DNA of 64,000 bases from Planctomycetota bacterium. Lineage in GTDB: Bacteria; Planctomycetota; UBA1135; GCA-002686595. The stretch lies in the NCBI GenBank assembly GCA_016795205.1, contig JAEUHZ010000013.1, positions 1 to 64,000 on the forward strand, given 5' to 3'. Below are positions 7,587-15,097 of the stretch, one piece after another. The notes below the pieces were generated by a model, which saw nothing but the letters and a program-made list of their open reading frames with translations, searched no databases and was not told where the DNA came from. The position numbers and the translations under genes were made by a program. The stretch's first letter is position 1, and every line of letters starts with the position of its first letter.

Positions 7587-9776
7587 TCAGGCCGCGCCGA
7601 CCTTCTCCAGCCACTCGTCCTTCGAGAGCAGGATGTCGCGACTCTTGCCGCCCAGGTAGGGCCCGATCAGGCCCAGCTCCTGGAGGTCGTCGAGCACGCG
7701 GCACGCGGCGTCGAAGTCCATCCCGTACTGGCGTTGCAGCATGGAGACCGCGACCCGGCCGCGGTCCACGAACATGCAGCCGACCTCGGCCAGCAGCTTG
7801 CGCTGCGGATCGAGGCCGCGGCCCGGGGACTTCTCGGCGCGCGAGGCCGGCACCGCGGCGTGGGGCTCGAGCACGACCTCGCGCTCCTCCTCGACCGCGT
7901 CGAACAGGCTCGGCGCCACGGGCTTGGCGCGCGGCACGGCCCCGGCAGCGCGGGCAGGCTCGGCCTCGGCGCGAGGCTCCGGCTCGAGCGCCAGCTCGGC
8001 GTCCAGCGCCGCCAGCGCGGCGTCGGCTTCCTCGAGCTCCGCGACGAGGTCCGCCTCCGAGGCATCGCTGTCCTCCGACGCCTCGAGCCCGTGCACGGCG
8101 GCGCCCATGCGCTCGGCAGCCGCGATCTCCGGCGCCTCGAGCGTCTCGACCCGAGCGGCCTCGGCCTCCTCGGCAGCCAGGACGGCCTCGAGCTCGGCGA
8201 TCGGATCGGACTCGAGCTCGGCCTCGACCTCCGCGAGCTCCGCCTCGAGGGCCTCGATCCCGTCGGGGTCGTGGGCCTCCCCGCGCAGGGCAGCATTCGA
8301 GGCGCGCAGCTCCTCGAGCAGCGACGCGGCCGCAGACCCGGAGTCCAGGGCCTCGTGCGCCTCGGGCGTGGCGCTGGACTCGGCTGCGGTCTCGAGGGAC
8401 ACCGTCTCGACCACGAAGCCCGCCACGACGCGACGCTCGACCGCGGTGAGCATGACCGGCGGCTCCTCGCCCGCCGATCCATCGTCCCCGGGGTGCTGCG
8501 CCTCGAGCGCGAGCTCCGCCTCGCGGTCGAGCTCGGCCTCCGCGACGAGTCCCTCGAACTCCAGCGCGGCGAGGCCCTCGTCCGCGGCCGGCGCCCCCGC
8601 GACGTTCGCGGGCACCTCGGCATCGACCTCGCGCTCCAGCGCCTCGAGCACGGCCTCGTCACGCGCCAGCGCGTCCGCATCGAGCGGTGCGTCGAGCTCG
8701 CGCGGCACCCGCGCGCTGGCTGCCGGAGCGGACTCCTCGGCTTCACGACGGGCCTTCTCGACGAGCGAGAGCGGCGTGCCGTAGGCGTCCACGGGCTCGT
8801 CGTCCTCGGTGAGCCCGGTCGTCTCCCACGTCGGCCGCGGAGGCCTGGGACGGGTCTCGAGTTCGTCGGCTTCGTCCGTGGTGGACTCGAGGATCCCGCT
8901 CGACTCCGCGAGGAACGCCACGGCGATCCGCTCGTCGTCCGCGGGCACTGGGGCGGGGGGCGCGTTGTCGGCCAGCGCCTCGATCTCCTCGGGAGCGATC
9001 CGCGTCGGGTCTGGAGCCGGGGTCGCGCGCGGCGCGGTCCAGCGATAGACGGCCGGCTCGGGCGCGCTCGCGGGCGCAGGCCCGGCGGGAGACGCGCTCG
9101 GAGCGCCGAGCGGCCGCGCACCGGCGGGGATCTCGCCCTTCTTGCGCACGTCCTCGGGGTAGAGCGGCTGGACCGGCTTGGCCGGGCGTGGAGCGGAGCG
9201 CACGGCGGCCGGGTCGGTGGCCTCGCGCTCGCCCGGGAACAGCATGGCGGACTCCGCCGCGCTGACTCCGTCGTCGCTCTTGGGCGGCGCGGGCGTCAAG
9301 CGCCGGGCCGGCGCGAGCTTGGCCGCGGCCGCGGGGTCCTCGCGCAGCCAGGCGAAGTAGGCCGCGCCGAACGCGACGATGGCGCCGAGCAGCACGCCGA
9401 CCGCCGCATGGGAGAGCTCCGCGACGCGGCCGCCGGTCATGGACCCCAGCGCCCCGCCGTGATCCCCTCCCATGGAACCGGCGACGACGGCCAAGCCGGC
9501 CGCGGTGCCCAGGACGCCCAGCACGCTCGCGAGCAACGACCCGCGCTCGCCGCTCAGGAACGCGCGAGCGCCCAGGAAGGCGACTCCCGCACCGGCGACG
9601 AGCGCCGGCCACGGACCGATCGCGCCCGCGATCCGTGCGGCCAGCGCCGCCGTGCCCTCGGAGCCGCCGGCGCCGGTCCACATGCCGAACACCATGAGCA
9701 CGGCCACGAGCATCCCGAGGAAGCAGGTGCCGATCGCCAGCCAGTCTCCCCCGGACAGGGACTTCCGCTCAGTCAT
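7587..9776 (-). CDS. FtsK-like membrane protein with C-terminal gamma-type domain but no motor
   Basis: 729 residues. The ATG at 9776 overlaps the ftsK stop by 8 nt (ATGACTGA), so the two are translationally coupled. About four hydrophobic segments lie in residues 13-140 (LAIGTCFLGMLVAVLMVFGM first, AAVGVLLGAIVAFGAAYFAW last). Residues ~150-655 are a long acidic Ala/Glu/Pro-rich linker. The final ~70 residues (LLAEVGCMFVDRGRVAVSML, RQYGMDFDAACRVLDDL, LIGPYLGGKSRDILLSKDEW) align by eye with the gamma winged helix of the neighbouring FtsK (LLQRALGVGYTRASRLIDLM, ILGPHKGSKVRDILVTLEQW). No Walker A or B motif is present. It copies FtsK architecture without the ATPase. In FtsK the gamma domain reads KOPS sites and activates XerD. 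A DNA-binding partner or regulator of FtsK is inference. Confidence 0.8.
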   Translation of the reverse strand: MTERKSLSGGDWLAIGTCFLGMLVAVLMVFGMWTGAGGSEGTAALAARIAGAIGPWPALVAGAGVAFLGARAFLSGERGSLLASVLGVLGTAAGLAVVAGSMGGDHGGALGSMTGGRVAELSHAAVGVLLGAIVAFGAAYFAWLREDPAAAAKLAPARRLTPAPPKSDDGVSAAESAMLFPGEREATDPAAVRSAPRPAKPVQPLYPEDVRKKGEIPAGARPLGAPSASPAGPAPASAPEPAVYRWTAPRATPAPDPTRIAPEEIEALADNAPPAPVPADDERIAVAFLAESSGILESTTDEADELETRPRPPRPTWETTGLTEDDEPVDAYGTPLSLVEKARREAEESAPAASARVPRELDAPLDADALARDEAVLEALEREVDAEVPANVAGAPAADEGLAALEFEGLVAEAELDREAELALEAQHPGDDGSAGEEPPVMLTAVERRVVAGFVVETVSLETAAESSATPEAHEALDSGSAAASLLEELRASNAALRGEAHDPDGIEALEAELAEVEAELESDPIAELEAVLAAEEAEAARVETLEAPEIAAAERMGAAVHGLEASEDSDASEADLVAELEEADAALAALDAELALEPEPRAEAEPARAAGAVPRAKPVAPSLFDAVEEEREVVLEPHAAVPASRAEKSPGRGLDPQRKLLAEVGCMFVDRGRVAVSMLQRQYGMDFDAACRVLDDLQELGLIGPYLGGKSRDILLSKDEWLEKVGAA

Positions 9777-12600
9777 CGTTCGTCGCTCCCGCTCGTTCAC
9801 CCGAGCCGCCGCTCCCTGCGGGCGAGGCTCCATGCAACTCTTCCCACTGCTCCAGCGTGACCAGGATGTCGCGCACCTTGCTGCCCTTGTGGGGCCCGAG
9901 GATCGCACGCTCGGTCATGAGGTCGATCAGGCGTGAAGCGCGCGTGTAGCCGACGCCCAGCGCGCGCTGCAGCAGCGAGGCCGAGCCCCGCTTGCTCTTC
10001 AGGACGACGCGCACCGCCTCGTCGAACATCGGATCCTCTTCGGCCTCGCCGTCGACGAGCCCGCCGCCGGTCGGGCGCGCCTCGCCCGTCGCGACCTGGA
10101 TCAGCTCCTGGCTGAAGCTCGGCGCGGATTCCTGGCACACGAACTCGACGAGGCGCGCCACCTCGGCGTCCTCGATGAGCGCGCCCTGCACGCGGCGCAG
10201 CTTGCCGCCGCCCGGGGGCATGAACAGCATGTCGCCGTGGCCGAGCAGCTTGTCGGCGCCGATCTCGTCCAGGATCACGCGGCTGTCGACCTTGCTGGCG
10301 ACCTGGAACGCGATGCGCGTGGGCAGGTTGCCCTTGATGACGCCGGTGATGACGTCCGTAGACGGGCGCTGCGTCGCGACGATGACGTGGATGCCGGCCG
10401 CGCGCGCCTTCTGCGCCAGGCGCGTGATGGCCAGCTCGGCCTCTTTCTTCGAGACCGCCATGAGGTCGGCGAACTCGTCGATGACGACGACCATGTAGGG
10501 CAGGTGGCGCGGCGTGCGCTCGGGGTCGAAGTCGTCGCCCAGGGCCTGGATCAAGCCCTCCTCGCCCAGGGCGTTGTAGCCCTTGATGTTCTTGACGCCC
10601 GCCGATTTGAAGAGCTCGTAGCGGCCCTCCATCTTCTCGACGGCCCACAGCAGCACGCCCGTCGCCTGCCGCGCGTCCGTCACGACCGGACACATCATGT
10701 GCGGCACGGCCGCGAAGGCCTGCAGCTCGACCATCTTCGGGTCGATCAAGATCAGCTTGACGTCGTGCGGCGAGCGCGTGAGGAGCAGGCTCGCGAGGAT
10801 CGTGTTGATGCACACCGACTTGCCCGAGCCGGTCGTGCCGGCGATGAGCAGGTGCGGCATGCGCGCCAGGTCTTCGACGATCGGACGCCCCTCGGCGTCC
10901 ATCCCGACGAAGAGCGGCAGTCCCATGAACTTCGGGTCGTAGGCCTTGGCGCTGACGAGCTCGCTGATCCGCACGACACGGCGCTTGCCGTTGGGGACCT
11001 CGACGCCGATCGTGTCGCGACCGGGGATCGGCGCGATCACGCGCACGGACTGAGCGCGCAGCGCGGCCGCGATCTCCTGGCTGAGCGCCGAGACCTTGTT
11101 CATGCGCGTGCCCTGCGCCACGGTCAGCTCGAACAGCGTGACTGCCGGCCCCACCTGGGCCGACACGACCTGCGCCTCGACGCGGAAGCTCCTGAGCGAG
11201 TTCTCGAGCTTGGCGGCGGCTTCCTCGAGCGCCTTGTCGTCGACGCCCAGGTTGCCCTCGGGCGGCAGGAGCAGGTCGAGCGGCGGGAACGACCAGGGCC
11301 CTGGCGGCGGCGTCGGCGGGTCGAAGACCGTCTGCGCGACCTTGGCCTTGACCGGCGCGGGCTTGGCCGCGACGGCCGCGGCCGGCGGCGGCACGAGCAC
11401 GGCCGGCGCGCCGTCGTCGGCTTGCTCGTCGTCCCCGTCCCCGTCCCCGTCCCCGTCCCCGTCCCCGTCGTCCTCGTCCTCGGCCTGCGCGGCCGCCAGC
11501 TCACCGGCCGCGATGCGCGCCGCGCGCTCCTCGGCCTCGAGTTCCGCGAGCGTCGCGGCGTCGAGCTCCTCGCCGTACTCGTCGTCCTCCGCGAGTTCCT
11601 CCTCGAAGTCGTCCTCGAGCTCGTCCTCGTCCATCTCCGGCAGCCCCTCGGGGTTGTCGGGATCGGGCTCCTTCCTCGCGCGCGGCTTGCGCCGGGGCTT
11701 GGCGGGCGCGTCCTCGGCCGGATCGTCGAGCACCACGGCCCCCCCCTCGGTCGCCAGGCGTCCGCGCAGGTCGTCGCCGCGCACGAAGGCCCACAGGCCA
11801 GCGGCGGTCCCGCGCAGGTACCCGAACACCGCGGCGGGCAGGCTCTCGCCGCGCTCCTCCCGGCGCCGGTCGAGCCAGGCGCCGAAGCTCTTGAGCACGG
11901 ACAGGAAGGCGATCTCGGTCGCCAGCAGGAACGACACGAGCGCCGTCACGCACAGGAGCACGAACAGGCCCAGGTTGCCGAACTTCTCGACCAGGAACGG
12001 GTTCCACGTCAGCGCCAGCCAACCGCCGGGACCGTAGGGAGCGATGCGGCTGTCGTAGCCTGCGCCGACCTCGGCGACGGCCGGCCCCGCGACGTGCTGG
12101 AGCAGGAACGCGAACGAGAACAGGAACAGCAGCCCGCCGAAGACGCGCAGGGACACGAACGAGATCGAGCGCCCGCCGATCAGGACCAGCCCCCACGCGC
12201 CCAGCAGGAACACGAGGAAGAAGCCGGCGTTGCCGAGCGCGATCTTGACGCCGTTCGCCAGGTAGAAGCCGACCTCGCCCGCCCAGTTCCAGCGCGCCTG
12301 GGCCGGGTCGTCGTAGGGGGTCGCGTAGGAGGCCAGGGCGCAGGCCAGGAAGGCCGCGAAGCCGACCATGCACAGCCCGCCGATCTCGCGCAGACGCGAG
12401 CTCGTGGCCTCGTCGACCTCGCGTCCGAACAGGAAGCTGCGCAGGACCGCGCTCCAGCGGGCGCGCGTCGGCGAGCGCGGGCCGCGCGAGCGACCGTCGC
12501 GCCCGCGGACGCGCGAGCCCTGCGCGGAGCGCGCGTCGCCGCGCTCGGGCTCGAACTCGTATTCCTCGGCCGTGGCCTCGGCCTTGCGCTTGTGTCCCAT
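9769..12600 (-). CDS. ftsK: DNA translocase FtsK/SpoIIIE
   Basis: 943 residues, ATG at 12600. A septum-located motor that pumps chromosome ends during division. Four membrane segments lie in residues ~72-235, followed by an acidic low-complexity linker (~300-440) that includes an Asp-Gly repeat. The motor domain carries Walker A GTTGSGKS (~587) and Walker B MVVVIDEFADLM (~705); RLAQKARAAGIHVIVATQRP is also typical. The gamma domain (LLQRALGVGYTRASRLIDLM) closes the protein at ~860-930. First gene of a two-gene operon with the FtsK-like protein at 7587, which it overlaps. Only a G-run, not a classical Shine-Dalgarno, precedes the ATG. Confidence 0.96.
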   Translation of the reverse strand: MGHKRKAEATAEEYEFEPERGDARSAQGSRVRGRDGRSRGPRSPTRARWSAVLRSFLFGREVDEATSSRLREIGGLCMVGFAAFLACALASYATPYDDPAQARWNWAGEVGFYLANGVKIALGNAGFFLVFLLGAWGLVLIGGRSISFVSLRVFGGLLFLFSFAFLLQHVAGPAVAEVGAGYDSRIAPYGPGGWLALTWNPFLVEKFGNLGLFVLLCVTALVSFLLATEIAFLSVLKSFGAWLDRRREERGESLPAAVFGYLRGTAAGLWAFVRGDDLRGRLATEGGAVVLDDPAEDAPAKPRRKPRARKEPDPDNPEGLPEMDEDELEDDFEEELAEDDEYGEELDAATLAELEAEERAARIAAGELAAAQAEDEDDGDGDGDGDGDGDDEQADDGAPAVLVPPPAAAVAAKPAPVKAKVAQTVFDPPTPPPGPWSFPPLDLLLPPEGNLGVDDKALEEAAAKLENSLRSFRVEAQVVSAQVGPAVTLFELTVAQGTRMNKVSALSQEIAAALRAQSVRVIAPIPGRDTIGVEVPNGKRRVVRISELVSAKAYDPKFMGLPLFVGMDAEGRPIVEDLARMPHLLIAGTTGSGKSVCINTILASLLLTRSPHDVKLILIDPKMVELQAFAAVPHMMCPVVTDARQATGVLLWAVEKMEGRYELFKSAGVKNIKGYNALGEEGLIQALGDDFDPERTPRHLPYMVVVIDEFADLMAVSKKEAELAITRLAQKARAAGIHVIVATQRPSTDVITGVIKGNLPTRIAFQVASKVDSRVILDEIGADKLLGHGDMLFMPPGGGKLRRVQGALIEDAEVARLVEFVCQESAPSFSQELIQVATGEARPTGGGLVDGEAEEDPMFDEAVRVVLKSKRGSASLLQRALGVGYTRASRLIDLMTERAILGPHKGSKVRDILVTLEQWEELHGASPAGSGGSGERAGATNDD
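11431..11466 (-). repeat. Hexanucleotide repeat (GGGGAC)x6 inside ftsK
   Basis: Six perfect GTCCCC units on the plus strand (GGGGAC on the coding strand) encode alternating Gly-Asp in the FtsK linker. Each unit is two codons, so gain or loss of units by slippage would change linker length without shifting the frame. Confidence 0.9.
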
Positions 12601-13120
12601 GCCCCCCCGTCGATGCGTCGGCGTCGAGCTGCCTCGGCGCGAGGGACGCGCGGGAGTTTCCGTCCCGCAGCGCGCACGGGACTCCGCGGCCGGGATCGGC
12701 GCGAGCGGAGCGTCCCCCTCGGACGCAGCTTCCAGCGCGGGATACCACGCCGGGAGGTCGAATCCAAGGCGACGTCAGCGTCGCGTCGTCGATGGAGGAG
12801 CGAACAGCGAGCCCCGGCCTGCGCTGCGCCGTGGAGACCGCGGCGCGCGTTCGATGCGGGGACCGGCGCAGGTGCAGGGGGAGCGCGGGACACGCCTGAC
12901 GTCTGCGCGGGAGCCTGGAGCAGACCTCGTTCGCAGCACGTCCGGCGCACGCCACGGAGTCCCGCCCCACCGGGTGCGCGGCCCGGCCCCGCCGATCACC
13001 GGGGATCGACGGCCACGAGGACCTCCGCCCCCTCCGCCCGCACGGGGTGGCCCCGACCCGTGCCGAGCAGACGACCTGGCTTGAAGCATAACTCTATGCA
13101 CACCAAGCCTTTCAGTCTGT

Positions 13121-13133
13121 CGTAACGGTTACG
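13121..13133. promoter_or_regulatory. Inverted repeat CGTAACGGTTACG
   Basis: A perfect 6+1+6 palindrome, 13 nt upstream of the TetR-type operator and about 90 nt before the tetR ATG. Candidate second binding site for a dimeric regulator. Its sequence differs from the downstream operator, so a different protein may bind it. Confidence 0.4.
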
Positions 13134-13146
13134 CGAAGCCGAATAC

Positions 13147-13162
13147 TTGACCGTTCGGTCAA
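13147..13162. promoter_or_regulatory. TetR-type operator overlapping the efflux promoter
   Basis: TTGACCGTTCGGTCAA: 7-nt arms separated by 2 nt, a form often seen for TetR-family operators that contain CGGTCA half-sites. Its first six bases (TTGACC) can serve as a -35 element, and 16 nt later TAGCTT (13169-13174) fits a -10. Binding here would therefore block transcription of the tetR-efflux operon. Confidence 0.65.
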
Positions 13163-13223
13163 CGGGTCTAGCTTGCTCCGGTCTGCGCACCCGCCCCCCG
13201 TTCCACACGCCGCCCGACCCACC

Positions 13224-13838
13224 ATGGGACGCACCTCCGACGCCCGCGACCGCCTGCTCGCCGCCGCGCTCGACCGCATCTGGTCGCAGAGCTACGGGTC
13301 GATCAGCGTCGACCAGATCTGCGAGAGCGCCGGGGTCAAGAAGGGCAGCTTCTACCACTTCTTCGCCTCGAAGGAGGACCTCGCGGTCGCGGCCTTCGAG
13401 CAGCACTGGCAGCGCGACATCCAGCCGATCGTCGACCGCGTGTTCCACCCGGATCGCACGCCGATCGAGCGGCTCGAGGGCTGGTGCCAAGCCATCTACG
13501 AGGAGCAGAAGCAGCGCTTCGCGGAGCGCGGGCACGTGCCCGGTTGCCCGTTCGCTTCCCTCGGATCCGAGGTCGGCACCTGGAACGAGCGCCTGCGCCG
13601 CAAGGTCGAGGACCTGCTCGAGCGCGGTCTCTTCCAGCTCGAGCGCGCGCTGCGCGATGGGCAGCGAGACGGCTCCCTGGTCGTCGCCGATCCCGCGGCG
13701 CGGGCCCGCGCGCTGCACGACATGGCCTTGGGCGCGATGCTGCGCGCCAAGGTCGAGAACGACCCCGAGGTCCTGCGCGGGCTGCGCGCGCAGGTGCTCG
13801 ACCTGGTCCGCGCCCCGCAACGCGTGGGCGAGACCTGA
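13224..13838 (+). CDS. TetR-family transcriptional regulator of the efflux operon
   Basis: 204 residues from the ATG at 13224. The N-terminal helix-turn-helix is typical: RDRLLAAALDRIWSQSYG, then ISVDQICESAGVKKGSFYHF and FASKEDL. The C-terminal ligand-binding part (~55-204) contains a WNERLRRKVEDLLERGLFQL stretch like that of other TetR_N/TetR_C proteins. It lies 65 nt before the adaptor gene of an RND pump and just after a palindromic operator, so autoregulation and repression of the pump, relieved by a pump substrate, is the likely role. The ligand cannot be predicted. Confidence 0.9.
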   Translation: MGRTSDARDRLLAAALDRIWSQSYGSISVDQICESAGVKKGSFYHFFASKEDLAVAAFEQHWQRDIQPIVDRVFHPDRTPIERLEGWCQAIYEEQKQRFAERGHVPGCPFASLGSEVGTWNERLRRKVEDLLERGLFQLERALRDGQRDGSLVVADPAARARALHDMALGAMLRAKVENDPEVLRGLRAQVLDLVRAPQRVGET

Positions 13839-13903
13839 CCCCGGACCCGCCCACACGACGCGATCTGCGACACCTGAGCTCCGGCGATCCCGCCACGATT
13901 CCC

Positions 13904-15076
13904 ATGCGAACCCGATTCCAGCCCTCCCACGCCGCCCTGGCTGCCGTCCTGGCCCTCACGCCCCTCGCCGCGGGCTGCGGACCCTCCGCCAAGGCGGGAC
14001 CGACCGGCGGCCCGCCCCCCGCGCCGCTCGTGACGGTCGCGGCCGCGGACGCCCGCGAGCTGGCCGAGACGGCCGACTTCACCGGCCGGCTGGGCGCGGT
14101 CGACGACGTCGAGGTCCGGCCGCGGGTGAGCGGACACCTCGAGGCGGTCCACTTCGAATCGGGCCAGCTCGTTGAGCGCGGAGACGTGCTCTTCACGATC
14201 GACGCGCGCTGGTACCAGGCGGCGCTCGCCGCGGCCGAGGCGGCGGTCACCCAGGCCAAGGTCCGCGCCGAGAGCGCCGACCGCGAGGCCGCGCGCTCCG
14301 AGCAGCTCCTCGCGGCGCGCGCGATCTCGGCCGAGGAGGCCGAGAGCCGCGCCGCCCGCCAGGCCGAGGCGCGCGCCGCGCTGCTCTCCGCCGAGGCGGC
14401 CCGCGACGTCGCGCGGCTCGACGTCGAGTTCACGCGGGTCACGGCGCCGGTCGACGGGCGCGTGTCGCGGGCCTTCGTCACGCCGGGCAACTTCGTGAGC
14501 GGCGTGCCGGGCGCGAACGCGCTCCTGACCACGATCGTGTCCGTCGACCCGATCCACGCCTACGTCGACCTGGACGAGAACACGCTGCTCCGCATGCAGG
14601 AGCTGCTCGCCGCCCGCGCGCTGCCAGCCGACGAGCAGGGCCGTGTGCGCGTCGAGGTCGGACTGGCTGACGAGCCGGGCTTTCCGCGCGCCGGCGTGAT
14701 CGAGTCGTTCGGGAACCGGCTCGACCCGGCCACGGGCTCGATCCTGATGCGGATCCTGCTCGAGAACCCCGACGGCGAGCTCGTTCCCGGCCTGTTCGCG
14801 CGCGTCCGCGTCCCGGTCTCGGCGCGCAAGCCCACCGTCCTGGTCGAGGCGCGTGCGATCGGGACGGATCAATCGCAGAAGTTCGTGTACGTCGTGGGCC
14901 CGGACGGGATCGCGCAGTATCGCCCGGTCCAGCTGGGCCCGGTCGTCGAGGGCCTGCGCGTGGTGCGTGCTGGCCTCGAGCCCGGCGAGCGCGTGGTCGT
15001 GAACGGCCTCCAGCGGGTCCGTCCCGGCGCGCCGGTCACGGCGGAGGCGCCCCACGACGCCACCCAGACGCGCTGA
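13904..15076 (+). CDS. RND efflux periplasmic adaptor (membrane fusion protein), lipoprotein
   Basis: 390 residues, ATG at 13904. The N-terminus is a lipoprotein signal with lipobox LAAGC and the lipidated Cys at residue 25. HlyD/AcrA-type order follows: first barrel-sandwich half (DFTGRLGAVDDVEVRPRVSG, HLEAVHFESGQLVERGDVLF), an Ala/Glu-rich alpha-hairpin (~105-165), the second half (VTAPVDGRVSRAFVTPGNFV) and a beta-barrel plus membrane-proximal domain ending in the GLEPGERVVVNGLQRVRPGA signature. It links the inner-membrane pump to the outer-membrane channel and acts in the periplasm. Encoded 21 nt upstream of the pump gene. Confidence 0.93.
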   Translation: MRTRFQPSHAALAAVLALTPLAAGCGPSAKAGPTGGPPPAPLVTVAAADARELAETADFTGRLGAVDDVEVRPRVSGHLEAVHFESGQLVERGDVLFTIDARWYQAALAAAEAAVTQAKVRAESADREAARSEQLLAARAISAEEAESRAARQAEARAALLSAEAARDVARLDVEFTRVTAPVDGRVSRAFVTPGNFVSGVPGANALLTTIVSVDPIHAYVDLDENTLLRMQELLAARALPADEQGRVRVEVGLADEPGFPRAGVIESFGNRLDPATGSILMRILLENPDGELVPGLFARVRVPVSARKPTVLVEARAIGTDQSQKFVYVVGPDGIAQYRPVQLGPVVEGLRVVRAGLEPGERVVVNGLQRVRPGAPVTAEAPHDATQTR

Positions 15077-15097
15077 GCGGGACGGACGACACGCGCC

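Larger units (their letters stand above)
12601..13223. other. Divergent intergenic region between ftsK and the efflux tetR gene
   Basis: 623 nt, the longest non-coding stretch in the window. The right third holds two perfect inverted repeats (13121-13133 and 13147-13162) and a candidate promoter for the tetR operon. The ~500 nt nearer ftsK contains only Arg/Pro/Gly-rich open frames on both strands with no start context or recognisable protein; I see no gene there. Confidence 0.6.

Noticed and set aside
12601-13100. Possible small genes between ftsK and the tetR operon
   Set aside because: Open frames on both strands are low-complexity Arg/Pro/Gly without start signals.
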